Shown here in pieces: positions 9,803 to 19,793 of a DNA stretch of 64,000 nucleotides; the stretch's first letter is position 1; every line of letters begins with the position of its first letter. The notes under the pieces are model-generated. The model saw only the letters and a list, made by a program, of their open reading frames with translations. It had not been told where the DNA came from and searched no databases. The position numbers and the translations under genes are program-made. Source of the stretch: Thozetella sp. PMI_491. Its lineage: Eukaryota > Ascomycota > Sordariomycetes > Chaetosphaeriales > Chaetosphaeriaceae. The stretch is taken from NCBI GenBank assembly GCA_021432635.1, contig MU270017.1:932566-996565 (forward strand), read 5' to 3'.

Positions 9803-10109
9803 GTCACGAAAGGGCATAGAGGTCATATACCCAAAAAAGGTCTAGACCAACTATTGGCAGCTACCTCAGTACCATCTATCATCGATGCGGTCTTCTTATA
9901 AATGCTTTCAAGGGGAAGTACTAGGGTTGGGGGTTCCAAGTGGCTTATACAGCAACTAAAACCGGACCCTAACCCTGAAAACACCCCTGGCTGAGCCGCC
10001 CAATGAACGGGAAGCTGCGCGCAAGCTCGTAATTTTTCCTAGCTTCGTCCAGCTTCGCCATCTCGAACATACAGCCCGAGGTGTGCATGTCGGCGGCGAT
10101 TGAGACACG
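9803..10109. other. Intergenic region upstream of Mrp51
   Basis: A 307-bp spacer serving as transglycosylase 3' end and Mrp51 promoter. It contains a two-unit telomere-like box at 9966-9976. Nothing else recognised. Confidence 0.6.
9966..9976 (-). promoter_or_regulatory. Telomere-like box (two CCCTAA units)
   Basis: The plus strand reads ACCCTAACCCT, 134 bp before the Mrp51 start. TTAGGG-like boxes are bound by Tbf1/Rap1-type Myb factors in fungi and are known in ribosomal protein promoters. The same box occurs upstream of Ctf18 in this window. Function here is inferred. Confidence 0.4.
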
Positions 10110-11501
10110 ATGAAAGCTGCGAGGAGCCTTTCCCCCGGAGGCGCGCTCCTCCGCACCTCTAGGTTTTTCTCCTTACCCCCGCCAATCGCTTCTCCGGCAG
10201 GAGAGCTAGGCGATGGCACCCTCACGACTCCCGACAGCGCGACGCTTCCCTTCCCGACCCATCAGGCCATCACGACGCCCAATTCCTCTCGGAAGCGCGG
10301 TGACTGGGGTTTTAAGCGCCCGTTCCCCCTTAAGTCGACGACGAAGTCATCGACCGCTATGATTAGCGTCAAGCAGGTCGACTCGATCGAGCACATCACC
10401 GACTTTAGCTCGGCCGCCAACTATGGCCTCTCGCTTCGCAAGTTCCACGAGCTGAATATTCCCGTCACGATGCCGACACAGGAGAGACTCAACCTACTTC
10501 AAGGGCGCTCCGTCTTCGAAGAAGATGGCGACTTCACGGCCGTCAACCCCGGTCAGGAGCGCCAGGCCCTAGATAAGAGGTGGAAGTTCAAGGGCCCGTG
10601 GCTCGCTGGCATGTCGCCTGGAGATTTCCAGAGCTGGCTGTCCAAAAAGATTCGGCATAGGCGCGTCGAGTTCCGGCAGTTTCTGAAGGGGAAGCTCGCT
10701 ACCCAGGCAACAAAGCGCAAGCAAGCGGACGCAGCCGACGAGGGCGGCTTTGATCTCGCAGCTGTGGAACCTGTTGACCCCAGCACCATCACCGAGGAGC
10801 AGCTCACCGAATTCCTTCGTGCCCTGCGGACAGACAGGCAGCAACTCTATGAGTTGGTCAGCGAGTTCTTGGATCTTGCACCTTTGCAACCGCCCAGCGT
10901 TGCCGAATCGCTCGGCAGCCTCCTTAACTACGGCTCGGTCAAGCTAAAGCTTTCGGACAGCCCTTATGCCGAGAAAGGTCCGCCTGTTTCTCACCCCTCG
11001 GCGGGCATCTCGTACCTGCGGACGGGAGCGTATCTCGACAACCACCCGGTCTACGGGCCCCAAGCGAACCACGCCCCGACGGAGGCACGAGTGATCCGGC
11101 CTCAATCTACCACCATGGGTCTTGCGCCGGCTGTTCTGGGTGTGGGAGGTTTTGTACCCAGCACTACGGGCGACTACGGGCTGAACTCGAGGGAAGCCAG
11201 GGACGAGAACCTCCGGAGATTCAACCCCGAGATCAAGGGCGGCGCCAAGGTGTCAATCCAAGCCACCAAAGCCACAGTTGATTCCCGAGGCAGGCTGATC
11301 CTCGGGGTCAAGCAAGCCGCCCAGGAAGATACGTGCATTGCGAAGGAGCTGATCGGGAAGGACAAGGTATTTGGGCAGTCGCGCAGTTTCAACGAGACTA
11401 CGTCACACAGGAATACCCCCCTTCCCGGCGCTCTCAGCAGATTCTCATACGGCCGCTCTGCCGCCCAAGGAGGATATGCGAAAGCTGGCTTCAAGGCTTG
11501 A
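10110..11501 (+). CDS. mrp51: Mitochondrial small ribosomal subunit protein Mrp51
   Basis: Intron-free, 463 aa. The N-terminus (GGALLRTSRFFSLPPP) is rich in Arg/Ser/Leu and lacks acidic residues, as expected for a mitochondrial targeting sequence and as is characteristic of fungal Mrp51 proteins. Conserved-looking blocks follow: an FSSAANYGLSLRKFHELNIP segment, then VLGVGGFV and a C-terminal NTPLPGALSRFSYGR. In yeast, Mrp51 is a component of the mitochondrial 37S subunit and helps translation of mRNAs bearing particular 5' leaders. The start is the first ATG of the frame. A telomere-like box sits 134 bp upstream, and the gene is transcribed in the same direction as eS17, which starts 465 bp downstream. 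Family call rests on the N-terminal block and overall length. Confidence 0.8.
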   Translation: MKAARSLSPGGALLRTSRFFSLPPPIASPAGELGDGTLTTPDSATLPFPTHQAITTPNSSRKRGDWGFKRPFPLKSTTKSSTAMISVKQVDSIEHITDFSSAANYGLSLRKFHELNIPVTMPTQERLNLLQGRSVFEEDGDFTAVNPGQERQALDKRWKFKGPWLAGMSPGDFQSWLSKKIRHRRVEFRQFLKGKLATQATKRKQADAADEGGFDLAAVEPVDPSTITEEQLTEFLRALRTDRQQLYELVSEFLDLAPLQPPSVAESLGSLLNYGSVKLKLSDSPYAEKGPPVSHPSAGISYLRTGAYLDNHPVYGPQANHAPTEARVIRPQSTTMGLAPAVLGVGGFVPSTTGDYGLNSREARDENLRRFNPEIKGGAKVSIQATKATVDSRGRLILGVKQAAQEDTCIAKELIGKDKVFGQSRSFNETTSHRNTPLPGALSRFSYGRSAAQGGYAKAGFKA

Positions 11502-11966
11502 GAAAAGGCGGATGGTGGGATGAAAGAGAGGGGTAGATGGTGGGCTGGGGGTGTCCCGCTTGCCGCCCGAAATCATCCTACGCTATGGGCAAGCATTTTG
11601 GGTCCTTGGAGCATAGGCTGCGAAGGCAAATGCCCATCCATGTTGTACAAATCTTTTGTAGAATACTAGAAACTCCAGAGCCTCAAAGAATTTCCTAGCC
11701 CCCATGGTCCCTTGTCTTTGCTCCCGTGCCTGATCATGTGACTGCTTGCCGATGAGAAGAGCCTTTCTGCCTCTAGGAAATCACGTGATAAATCCTCCTC
11801 CACAGCCTTAATGTAGGTGGAGGAAAGTTGCCCTAACTCTTGGCCCCACTTTTAAGCACCACACCGATTTTCGTCTCCCTCGAACATTTTCGCAGTTCGA
11901 ATTTGGACCCCTCGACCACCTCCGACACAACACCACCACCCCGAATCACCTCACCTAGTCGCCAAC
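11502..11966. other. Promoter region of eS17
   Basis: A 465-bp spacer. It contains the palindrome at 11780-11789, a related GATCATGTGAC site near 11732, a single CCCTAAC at 11831-11837, and a C/A-rich leader from about 11905 that is typical of translation-gene transcripts. Confidence 0.6.
11780..11789. promoter_or_regulatory. E-box palindrome ATCACGTGAT
   Basis: A 10-bp perfect palindrome around CACGTG, 178 bp upstream of the eS17 start. CACGTGA is the Cbf1-type bHLH site, and Cbf1 controls ribosomal protein genes in several ascomycete yeasts. The site is seen; its use here is inferred. Confidence 0.4.
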
Positions 11967-12549
11967 ATGGGTCGCGTTCGCACCAAGACCGTTAAGAAGT
12001 CCGCCAAGGTCATCATTGAGCGGTACTACCCTAAGCTCACCCTCGACTTCGAGACCAACAAGAGGATCTGTGATGAAATCGCCATCATCGCCTCCAAGCG
12101 CCTGCGCAACAAGGTTCGTGGAGGATTTACCCCTGGGGGCTCGCACGCTGCCGCGGCTGAGGGCTCAATTGTTGATATACGCTATTTTGCAGATTGCCGG
12201 CTACACCACCCACTTGATGAAGCGCATTCAGCGCGGACCCGTCCGTGGTATCTCTTTCAAGCTCCAGGAGGAGGAGCGTGAGCGCAAGGATCAATACGTC
12301 CCCGAGATCTCTGCCCTCGACTTCAGCCAGAGCGAGAGCGGGCAGCTCGATGTCGACACCGAGACCAAGGATCTTCTTAAGCACCTCGGCGTATGTCTCA
12401 CCTTGCTGACCTGAGGAGGAGTATGAAGACCAGACTGACCGGTACTGCTACAGTTCGACTCGATCCCCGTCAACGTCATCCCCGTCACCCAGGCCCAGGC
12501 CCCCGAGCGCGGCGGCAAGCGATTTGGCGACCGTCCTCGCCGCGACTGA
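11967..12549 (+). CDS. rps17: 40S ribosomal protein S17 (eS17)
   Basis: Cytosolic small-subunit ribosomal protein. Exons 11967-12113, 12193-12390 and 12454-12549 give 146 aa, close to the usual 130-150. The sequence starts [20 protein letters not shown] and runs through [16 protein letters not shown] and [20 protein letters not shown], which are nearly invariant in the family, and ends in a basic tail [11 protein letters not shown]. Introns are 79 and 63 nt with GTTCGT and GTATGT donors; both fall between codons (phase 0). An early intron is typical of highly expressed ribosomal protein genes. The leader is C/A-rich. Identification is secure. Confidence 0.97.
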
Positions 12550-13075
12550 GCGGTTGGCGATTCGGTTACTCGGGACAAAAATGGGAGGAAGCAAGGTTGT
12601 GGTTATTAGGCATACTACGGCTCAACGGTCATGGCTACACGGCGTCTATCGGGGGTAGTGAGCACTTAGAGATCAATTCAAGGTCTTTTTGCTACACAAG
12701 GTGTCGCTGATTCTCCGGGTTACGCCGGAGATGATGCTTGATTGCCAATTTATCCCCATATGCAGTGACTGGCTGCTGGCCACGATGACTGCTCTGGGAC
12801 CTCTTCACCAGACACTTTTATGTTCTCGGATGCCGTGATGATTAAAAAACGGACTCGTAGGGGAATTTTCAACGCCTAGAAATGCTATGGTGGGTATCGT
12901 TCTATACGTGCAGCCCGGTCTTTTTCCTACCAGCAAGTCTCTCGTGATGGGGCCTAGAGACCTCCGCCGTGCAATTCATATTGCCTTGGGCCATCTTGAG
13001 AGGTGCTATTTGGGTCGGCTACGCATAGGCTAATAGCGTGGCTCGAAGAGAATCGAGTTCTTCCTCGCTAGTGGT
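12550..13075. other. Convergent intergenic region, eS17 / Rtr1
   Basis: A 526-bp tail-to-tail spacer that should hold both 3' UTRs and polyadenylation sites. No gene or repeat was seen. Confidence 0.6.
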
Positions 13076-13903
13076 CTATTCGGAAGTTTCCCTGGTTGCC
13101 GAATCGTCCTGAGCAGCGCCGGCCTTTGTCGCATGACCCTCAATATTTATATGGTCATTGCCGTCGGTGCTAACGGGGGCTGTGGGTGCCTTGTCAACTC
13201 GCTTCTCTCGAATCGTCAAGGTCATCGTCTTCGCGGTATCTGGTCGCCGTAGGGAGCTTCGCTCTTGTTCCAGAGTGGCTAGATCCTGCTGCTTCTTCGC
13301 GGCGGCTGCCGCAGCAGCCTTGGAGTCTGAGGCAGGCTGGGATGATGTGCCTGGAGCATTCGTCCGGGGAGCAGATTTCAGGTCGCTTTCATCCAGGAGG
13401 TCGATGGTGGCGCGCAGGACCTCGCGGAGTTGCACCTTGACGTAGAGCGTGCGGCGCATGCAGTCGTCCGAGCACCACTTGGCAAGTTCCTCACCTGGCA
13501 TGACCGTGAAGCTGAGCTTGTTCTTGTCAACCAGCACCTTTTCTCCCTTGCGATAGGTCCGGTTCTTTTTTCCGCAGAGCACGTAGCCGCACTTGTGCTC
13601 GGCATTACGCTCCTGCACTAGACCATCGTAGTCATCCGGACTAAAGTGAATGATTTTCTCCGTGAACGCTTTCGCATCGCCGGGATGGGGATGGCCGGCA
13701 GTGAACTCTGGGGGCTTGCCGGTAGGGAACTCGATGAGCAGCATCGAGTTGTCGAAGATATCCTGCTGCGCCTTGAGGATCCCCTGTATTTCGTCGCGGC
13801 TGAGTTCCGTCAAAGGATCTGCTCGGGCTGGCGGCGGGGGGAAGCTCTGTGTGGCAGTCTTCAGGATGCCCTTCAGCGCCTTCGCGGTCTCGGTTTCCTC
13901 CAT
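13076..13903 (-). CDS. rtr1: Rtr1/RPAP2-type RNA polymerase II CTD phosphatase
   Basis: Atypical phosphatase that acts on the phosphorylated C-terminal repeats of RNA polymerase II and assists polymerase import. Single exon, 275 aa. The N-terminus holds the KGILK motif; the zinc site is C-x4-C in CGYVLCGK plus C-x3-C in WCSDDC, about 50 residues later, followed by the conserved RRTLYVKVQL helix. The C-terminal third is disordered, with an Ala run and a basic patch. Upstream in-frame codons to 13939 lack an ATG, so the start at 13903 was chosen. Length and motif spacing suit fungal Rtr1. Confidence 0.9.
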   Translation of the reverse strand: MEETETAKALKGILKTATQSFPPPPARADPLTELSRDEIQGILKAQQDIFDNSMLLIEFPTGKPPEFTAGHPHPGDAKAFTEKIIHFSPDDYDGLVQERNAEHKCGYVLCGKKNRTYRKGEKVLVDKNKLSFTVMPGEELAKWCSDDCMRRTLYVKVQLREVLRATIDLLDESDLKSAPRTNAPGTSSQPASDSKAAAAAAAKKQQDLATLEQERSSLRRPDTAKTMTLTIREKRVDKAPTAPVSTDGNDHINIEGHATKAGAAQDDSATRETSE

Positions 13904-15060
13904 CTTGCCAGCCTTGCCAGTCTTACCAACAGAATGCACACGAGCTGCAAAAATTTCCCGAGACCTCGTTGATTGCTGGACCCTCTAACGAGCTGGTGTC
14001 GTGGGGTGCGAGGTGGTCCAGCCGTTATTAGGTCGGCTCGACGGCAAAGAAGTTGCCGCCGGTGCATTGAAGACCAGTGAGCGGTGCCCCTCCATGGCGG
14101 CGGCACAGTGTCAATAGACACCCTGTTGCCTGGCGGAGTGTCACCCTGACACTGTCTGACCGCTGTATCCATCGTCGTCGCAGCCTCCTCTTTCTCCACA
14201 TCGACTGCCAAAGCACACAGATCTTGGTTCTCCCGGTGCTCGGGGGGCTCGCGGTCTCTAAATTTACCCGAATTTTGTGTATTTGTTTGTGCCTACCCAG
14301 ACAGCCCTCCCAAGAGTTGAGACGATATTCGGAATCCTGGCTCTTAAAAGGCGTCAGCGCGGGGGAGCTGGACGCGGCTTCGACCACCCATAGCAACTTT
14401 TCCGAGAGCTACCCACCTCCGGCTCCAAGCCTCCCACCTCGTCGTCATCGAGCAACCTCAGGCGTCGATAACCCCCCCTTTTCCCTAGGAAGGCCTAAGA
14501 AGGTTGAGCATCCCAAGGCATCAATCGCCGTGCGGTGCCCGCCACATACAGCTGCATCCTTCCTCGAAGTCGCAATCGGCGCCCACAGCCACCTCCCCAG
14601 TGTTTCCGGTTGAATGCTAAAGGGAGTTGCGTCGCATTTAAGCATTGTGGTAGGCTTGCGTCCTCGGCGCAGATGTTGTGGTCAGGGAGAGGCTACTGGT
14701 TCATGCGCTGACATCAACCAACTACGTTGTAGACCCGCCCGCCACTGGTCCAACTGACCCTCCCCTTTCCTCCTGCCTTATACCTGGCTCTGCCTCGTCC
14801 GAGACACAACCAAGCTAAACCTCTTGGCTCTGGGTGAATCTATATTTGTTTGAGATAACGGGCTACACCGACCGGACTCTATTGCCCCTCTGCCAACCCA
14901 GCTCGCTCGCCTCGACGTTCGATCCCAAGACCACGTCCAGCGGCTTGGGTTTCTGCCTCGCCGCACCCGAGCTCGCCCCGCATTCTCCGAGGTCCCCGTC
15001 CACCCCGACAGACGAAAAACACTACATTCTCAACCCCGCTGGCCATCGAGCCGCGTCATC
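13904..15060. other. Divergent promoter region, Rtr1 / Bbc1
   Basis: A 1.16-kb spacer. The half next to Bbc1 (about 14700-15060) is pyrimidine- and C-rich and looks like a long transcribed leader. Open frames inside (for example plus strand 14077-14613) lack coding character. No gene seen. Confidence 0.55.
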
Positions 15061-18000
15061 ATGGCGTTTAAGGTGAAGGCCATTTACGAGTATACCTCGA
15101 ACCACGAGGATGACCTCCCGTTCCAGATCGGCCAGATCATCACTGTCACCGATGAGGAAGATGCCGACTGGTACGGAGGAGAGTACATCGATGAAGCGGG
15201 CGTCAAGCAGGAAGGCATCTTCCCGCGTAATTTCGTTGAGAAGTTCGAACCAACTGCGCCGCCCCGTCCGCAACGCGTTCGGACGAGGAAAGAGCCCGAC
15301 GCAGCCACCGAGCCCACCGTCACGTCTCCCGTTTCTCCGCAGATACCTCGTCCTGCACCGGCCGCGGATCCCGAGCCTGAAGAGGAGGAAGCCGAGGAAC
15401 CCAAGGTGCCTGAATCAGGCCCGGTCTCGGTTCCTGTCGTGCCCGTTCCCGCTGCCGCTCTAGCTCCCCTCTCGCCTCCTGTGGCTTCCTCCGAAGCTCC
15501 AGTACCGAGGTCCGCCGAATCCGAGCATCTTCCCTCCCCCCCTGCACCTGTACCTAAGGCTGCTCCGGCTCAACCCAGACCGAAGCCTGCGGGCCCGCCG
15601 CCCGTATCCGAGAAGCCCACTAGCAACTCCTTCAGGGACCGAATCGCCGCCTTCAACAAGCCCGCTGCCGCCCCCGTCACGCCCTTCAAGCCTAGTGGCC
15701 TAGGATCCGGCAGCTCTGGTTTCATCAAGAAGCCTTTTGTCGCGCCCCCTCCAAGCAAGAACGCATATGTAGCTCCGCCCAGAGACGTCCCTGTCGCCAA
15801 GATCTACCGCCGTGATGAAGACCCGGAGATTAAGGAACGGGAAGCTGAGAACTTCGAGAGTGCCGAAAGAGCCGGGTTAGTGCCGACGCGATCGAACGAG
15901 TCAGCTGAGGGCGGAGAGGATGAGCCGAAGCCTTTGAGCCTCAAGGAGCGTCTCGCGCTCCTGCAGAAGCAGCAGGCAGAAAACGCCTCAAGACACGCAG
16001 ACGTGGCGGCCAAGAAAGAGAAGCCTAAGCGCCCGCCGAAGAAGCGCACGGATACGGATATCACAGAAGGAAGCGAGTCCACGGCTGCAGCACCGCCTGC
16101 CTTGCAACGACGGGATACAGAGGACACGACCGGAAGGGCATCGTTGGACGAGCCTCACCCGCCCCGGGTTCCCCACCCCAAGCGACGCACGTCCTCGAAG
16201 GACATTGAGGCGCGCGACGGCAACGAGGCGGATCTCTCAGGAGCCGGGGACACAACGGAAGGCCAAGAGGATCTAACCGAGCGGGAGGATAGCGATGAGA
16301 AGTCCAGACATGTGGCCACGGCTGCCAAGCAAGATGACGAAGACCTGGACGAGGAGGAGGAAGTCGACGAGGAAGATGAGGAAGACGACGTCGACCCTGA
16401 AGTCAGGCGAAAGGAGGAGCTACGGGCGAGGATGGCCCGGCTTGGAGGAGGTGTTGGAATGGCCGGCCTTTTTGGCGGCCCCATGATGCCAATGCCCGGT
16501 GCTTCTGCGCCGCCAAAGAAGAAGAAGCCTGCTGGCGAGAGACGATCGGAGGATGCTGGCGAGAACACATCACAAGTGACCTCTGCGCCCCCAGTTCCTA
16601 CCCCAATGGCACTGCCAGGTATGTCTCGTATCCGGTCTCACGAGGAACCGACAGCAGAGGTCGATGTGGATGAAGAGGAAAGCACTCCCGCAAGGACACC
16701 ACACCAGGAGAGCGCACCCATCTGTGAGTAACCAAAACTAGCGAGCTCTCATGCAGTGCGCCTCCGCTGACTTGACTTAGTGGCGCCGAGAGATTTGGGC
16801 GGCGCTCCTCCTGTACCCGGAGGGCGACCTGCTCCACCACCTGTTCCGACCGATGGTAAGATCGATGCACCCTACCCTGCTAACGACCCTGGAATACTTG
16901 ACTAACAGACATCAGCCCGACCTCCTCCACCGCTGCCCCCGTCTTCGGCGGAGGTCAAGTCGCCAAGTGAGGGCTCGGAGTCGGACGACGAGCTTTCCGA
17001 GCGCACTCCGCAAGAGCCAGAACCAAGCGTTTCTAGAGCACCTCCACCGCCTCCGGTTGCCGTGCCACCACCCATGCCTCCCACCTCTCCCCGCTCGGCG
17101 ACGGCGAAACGTCGCTCAGTTACGGAGGAGATGTCGCCAGCTTCGCCGAACCGGCCGATCCTCACCAAACGAGACAGCCGGCCGCCACCGCCTATCCCTG
17201 GCTCTGCGCCGGCTCTACCGCCCGCTCAAAGCAGGCCTCCCCCGCCTCCCCCGCCCGGAGCGCCGGCACCACCGCTGAGCCGGACGACAACTGGGAATAG
17301 CCACGCCGGTGCACACCGAGAGACCGAAGACGAAGAGGTCACGGAATATGAGGGCGACTACGACACCGATATTGCCTCTTCAGTGCCTCACAAGGATGCC
17401 CTCAAGGCGCATCAGCGGGAGTCAAGCTTTGAAGAGACAACATCTGTCAGATCACCGGTAACGGATGCGCCTCCTTCACTCCCTCCCCCAATTCCTTCCA
17501 GTGCCCCCAGAGCCCCGCCGCCCATCCCTAGCCAGCCTCCGCCTCCTCCGGCCCAAGACCATCGTAAATCAGTGGACTTCCCTAGAGTTGCCCCGCCCCC
17601 GCCTCCACCGCCAAAGGAGACGCCGCACTACGACGATGACGACGAGTATGACCCCTACAAGTATACGGCTACCACGCCGGGCATACCAGTCATACCCGGG
17701 TACTCTATGCCACCTCCTCCGCCTCCGCCAACCCGGCCCCCTGAGCCTGCTTACTCGCCGGAAACGCCGTCGTACACTAGTCCTACGAACCCGAGAGGTC
17801 CTCCACCGGCGCTTCCCCCTGCAGCCCCATCTAGCCGAGGCCCTGGCCGCCAGTCGTTAGATGTCCAGCGGCAGGGCCAGGTTCGCCGATCAGTAGATGC
17901 CAGCCGACCGTCGATAGAATCCGGCTTCGTTGCTAACGACCTCGATCTTGCCCGTCAGTCAGGATGGTGGCTCCAGCCTAACGGGCTCCCCCCCCAACTT

Positions 18001-18702
18001 CAGGGACGAAAGGACATCTTCTTTGAATCTGAGGAGTCGACGGCAGCGAATCCCCAACGGCCGGGCAGAATGACTGTAGCACGGGATGTTTACATCCTGT
18101 ATCAAGATTACTCTCAGACCGTCATCACAGTGCATTTTGATCCTCAAGATGCGTCCGATGTGCGTCTCGAGCAGCGCCACGAGGCGCCGCCACGGCAACC
18201 GCGGCAAGACCAGCTCGAGCAGAGCTACGAGCGTTTTGGGCGCGCCATTGGCGAGGCAGCCCTGTCCAAGAAGGACAGCGTTGTTGGAGACGGGACACCG
18301 CAAGGTTTTGTATACGAACTGCTTCAACCCTTCAAAGACGCGCTTCTCCCCGTCGGGACGCGCGCGTATGGTGCTCTGATCTATGGCAACATGGCCAATG
18401 CTAGTACATCGCAAAACGACGAGATTCGCCCCGGCGACATCATCAGCATCCGCAACGCCAAATTCCAGGGCAAGCATGGTGCAATGCACGCCAAGTATAG
18501 CATTGAAGTCGGCAAGCCGGACCATGTCGGTGTAGTAGCGGAATGGGACGGCACCAAGAAGAAGGTCCGGGCATGGGAACAGGGCCGCGAGAGCAAGAAG
18601 GTCAAGATGGAGAGCTTCAAACTCGACGACTTGCGATCCGGTGAGGTCAAGATCTGGCGCGTTATGCCTCGTTCGTGGATCGGCTGGGAGGGCAACAACT
18701 AG
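15061..18702 (+). CDS. bbc1: Bbc1/Mti1-like SH3 protein of actin patches
   Basis: Regulator of cortical actin patches; yeast Bbc1 binds type I myosin tails and Las17/WASP and restrains Arp2/3-driven actin assembly during endocytosis. Exons 15061-16723, 16781-16855 and 16916-18702 give 1174 aa. Residues 1-65 are an SH3 domain with ALYDY-like AIYEYTSNHEDDL, the WYGGEY block and GIFPRNFV. The middle is disordered: an acidic Glu/Asp region around 430-450 and many polyproline runs that could bind SH3 or profilin. The last 260 residues (from SGWWLQPNGLPP to WIGWEGNN) match the AIM3/BBC1 C-terminal domain, which is described as having a cysteine-proteinase fold. No cysteine occurs anywhere in the predicted protein, so that domain cannot be a cysteine protease. 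The middle exon is only 75 nt. Introns are 57 and 60 nt. Confidence 0.92.
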
Positions 18703-19773
18703 AAATGCGATGCCCTGCTTGCTGTTGAGCTCAGGGGCAACATTGCCTTTCTTCCTAGCTTGGGACCGGCGCCTAGCAGCAGTGCAGGTAGAGACGTCAT
18801 CTTCCTGGGCGTCGCTAGGGGACCCGGCGGCTATGTTACCCTTGGGTCTGAGTGCTCCAGCCAAGCTTTAAAGACTGCGAATCCGAGCTGGCGATCCCAT
18901 CGAAGGTCACTGTAGTGCCTCGCTGGTGCAGCAGAGCAGATCGTCGGCATCGCTATAGTGGCCATAATGGAGCGCAGAGAGGAAGAGGCTGTCGCCAGGT
19001 CGCGAGGTGGTTTCGGGCCGAGGCGAGCCCCCACGAGTCAAAGAGTTGTCGTTTAGTTCAGTCTAGTCACTCCGTCTTTTCTGCCTTCTCGTTATGATAG
19101 TTCAGTACTGGCTACACTGTACCGTAATCGCGTACATATCTCTCCTTGCCCATCCCTCTCTCCCCTTAGGTGCTGCTCCCCTTCCACGGCGCGTTGTGAG
19201 CTTGGCCTCCGCGACCGTCTCCTCACCCGGGCCATTCACAGCAGACTAGACATCTGTCTGCCTCGATACCTCAGCGAGACCCATTGAGGCATTATTCCCA
19301 GCTTGTGGGTCTTGATCGTCAAGTTGCCAGAGGTGCGATGAGCTTTGCAAAAACTTCGACCACACAACGTGACTTGTACAAATTCTCGTGCCGTCCCCCC
19401 ACGCTAGGGAGGCAGCTGGACCCAAAAAGCAATACGCAGCCTCGCTGACGGGTCTAGATCACAAGACTATCCAAACTGGAACGCCCCGACGCACAATTCC
19501 TGCAACCGCATGTAGCTAGGCATCCACACAATGGCGTCGGCCGAGCCGCTTCGGCTTTCCAGTGTTGGAACTTGCTGCAGCAGCCTTGACAAGTGCGATT
19601 TTTTCTACTGCCACCACACGCGGGGAGAAGGCAGATGGGTAGGCCTATGGAGAATGGCTGCGGCTAAGATATGGTGGTGTAAGCGGAGGCTCTAAAGTTC
19701 GAAATAGAGCAGGAGCAGGGAGGCTATGCACCGACCGCATGAGCTTCTCGTCCCCTCCCTCCATAGCCACTTT

Positions 19774-19793
19774 GGGGGAGGGGGAGGGGGGGG
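19774..19793 (+). repeat. Poly-G tract
   Basis: Runs of 5, 5 and 8 G separated by single A. Potential quadruplex former in the gene-poor region. Confidence 0.7.
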
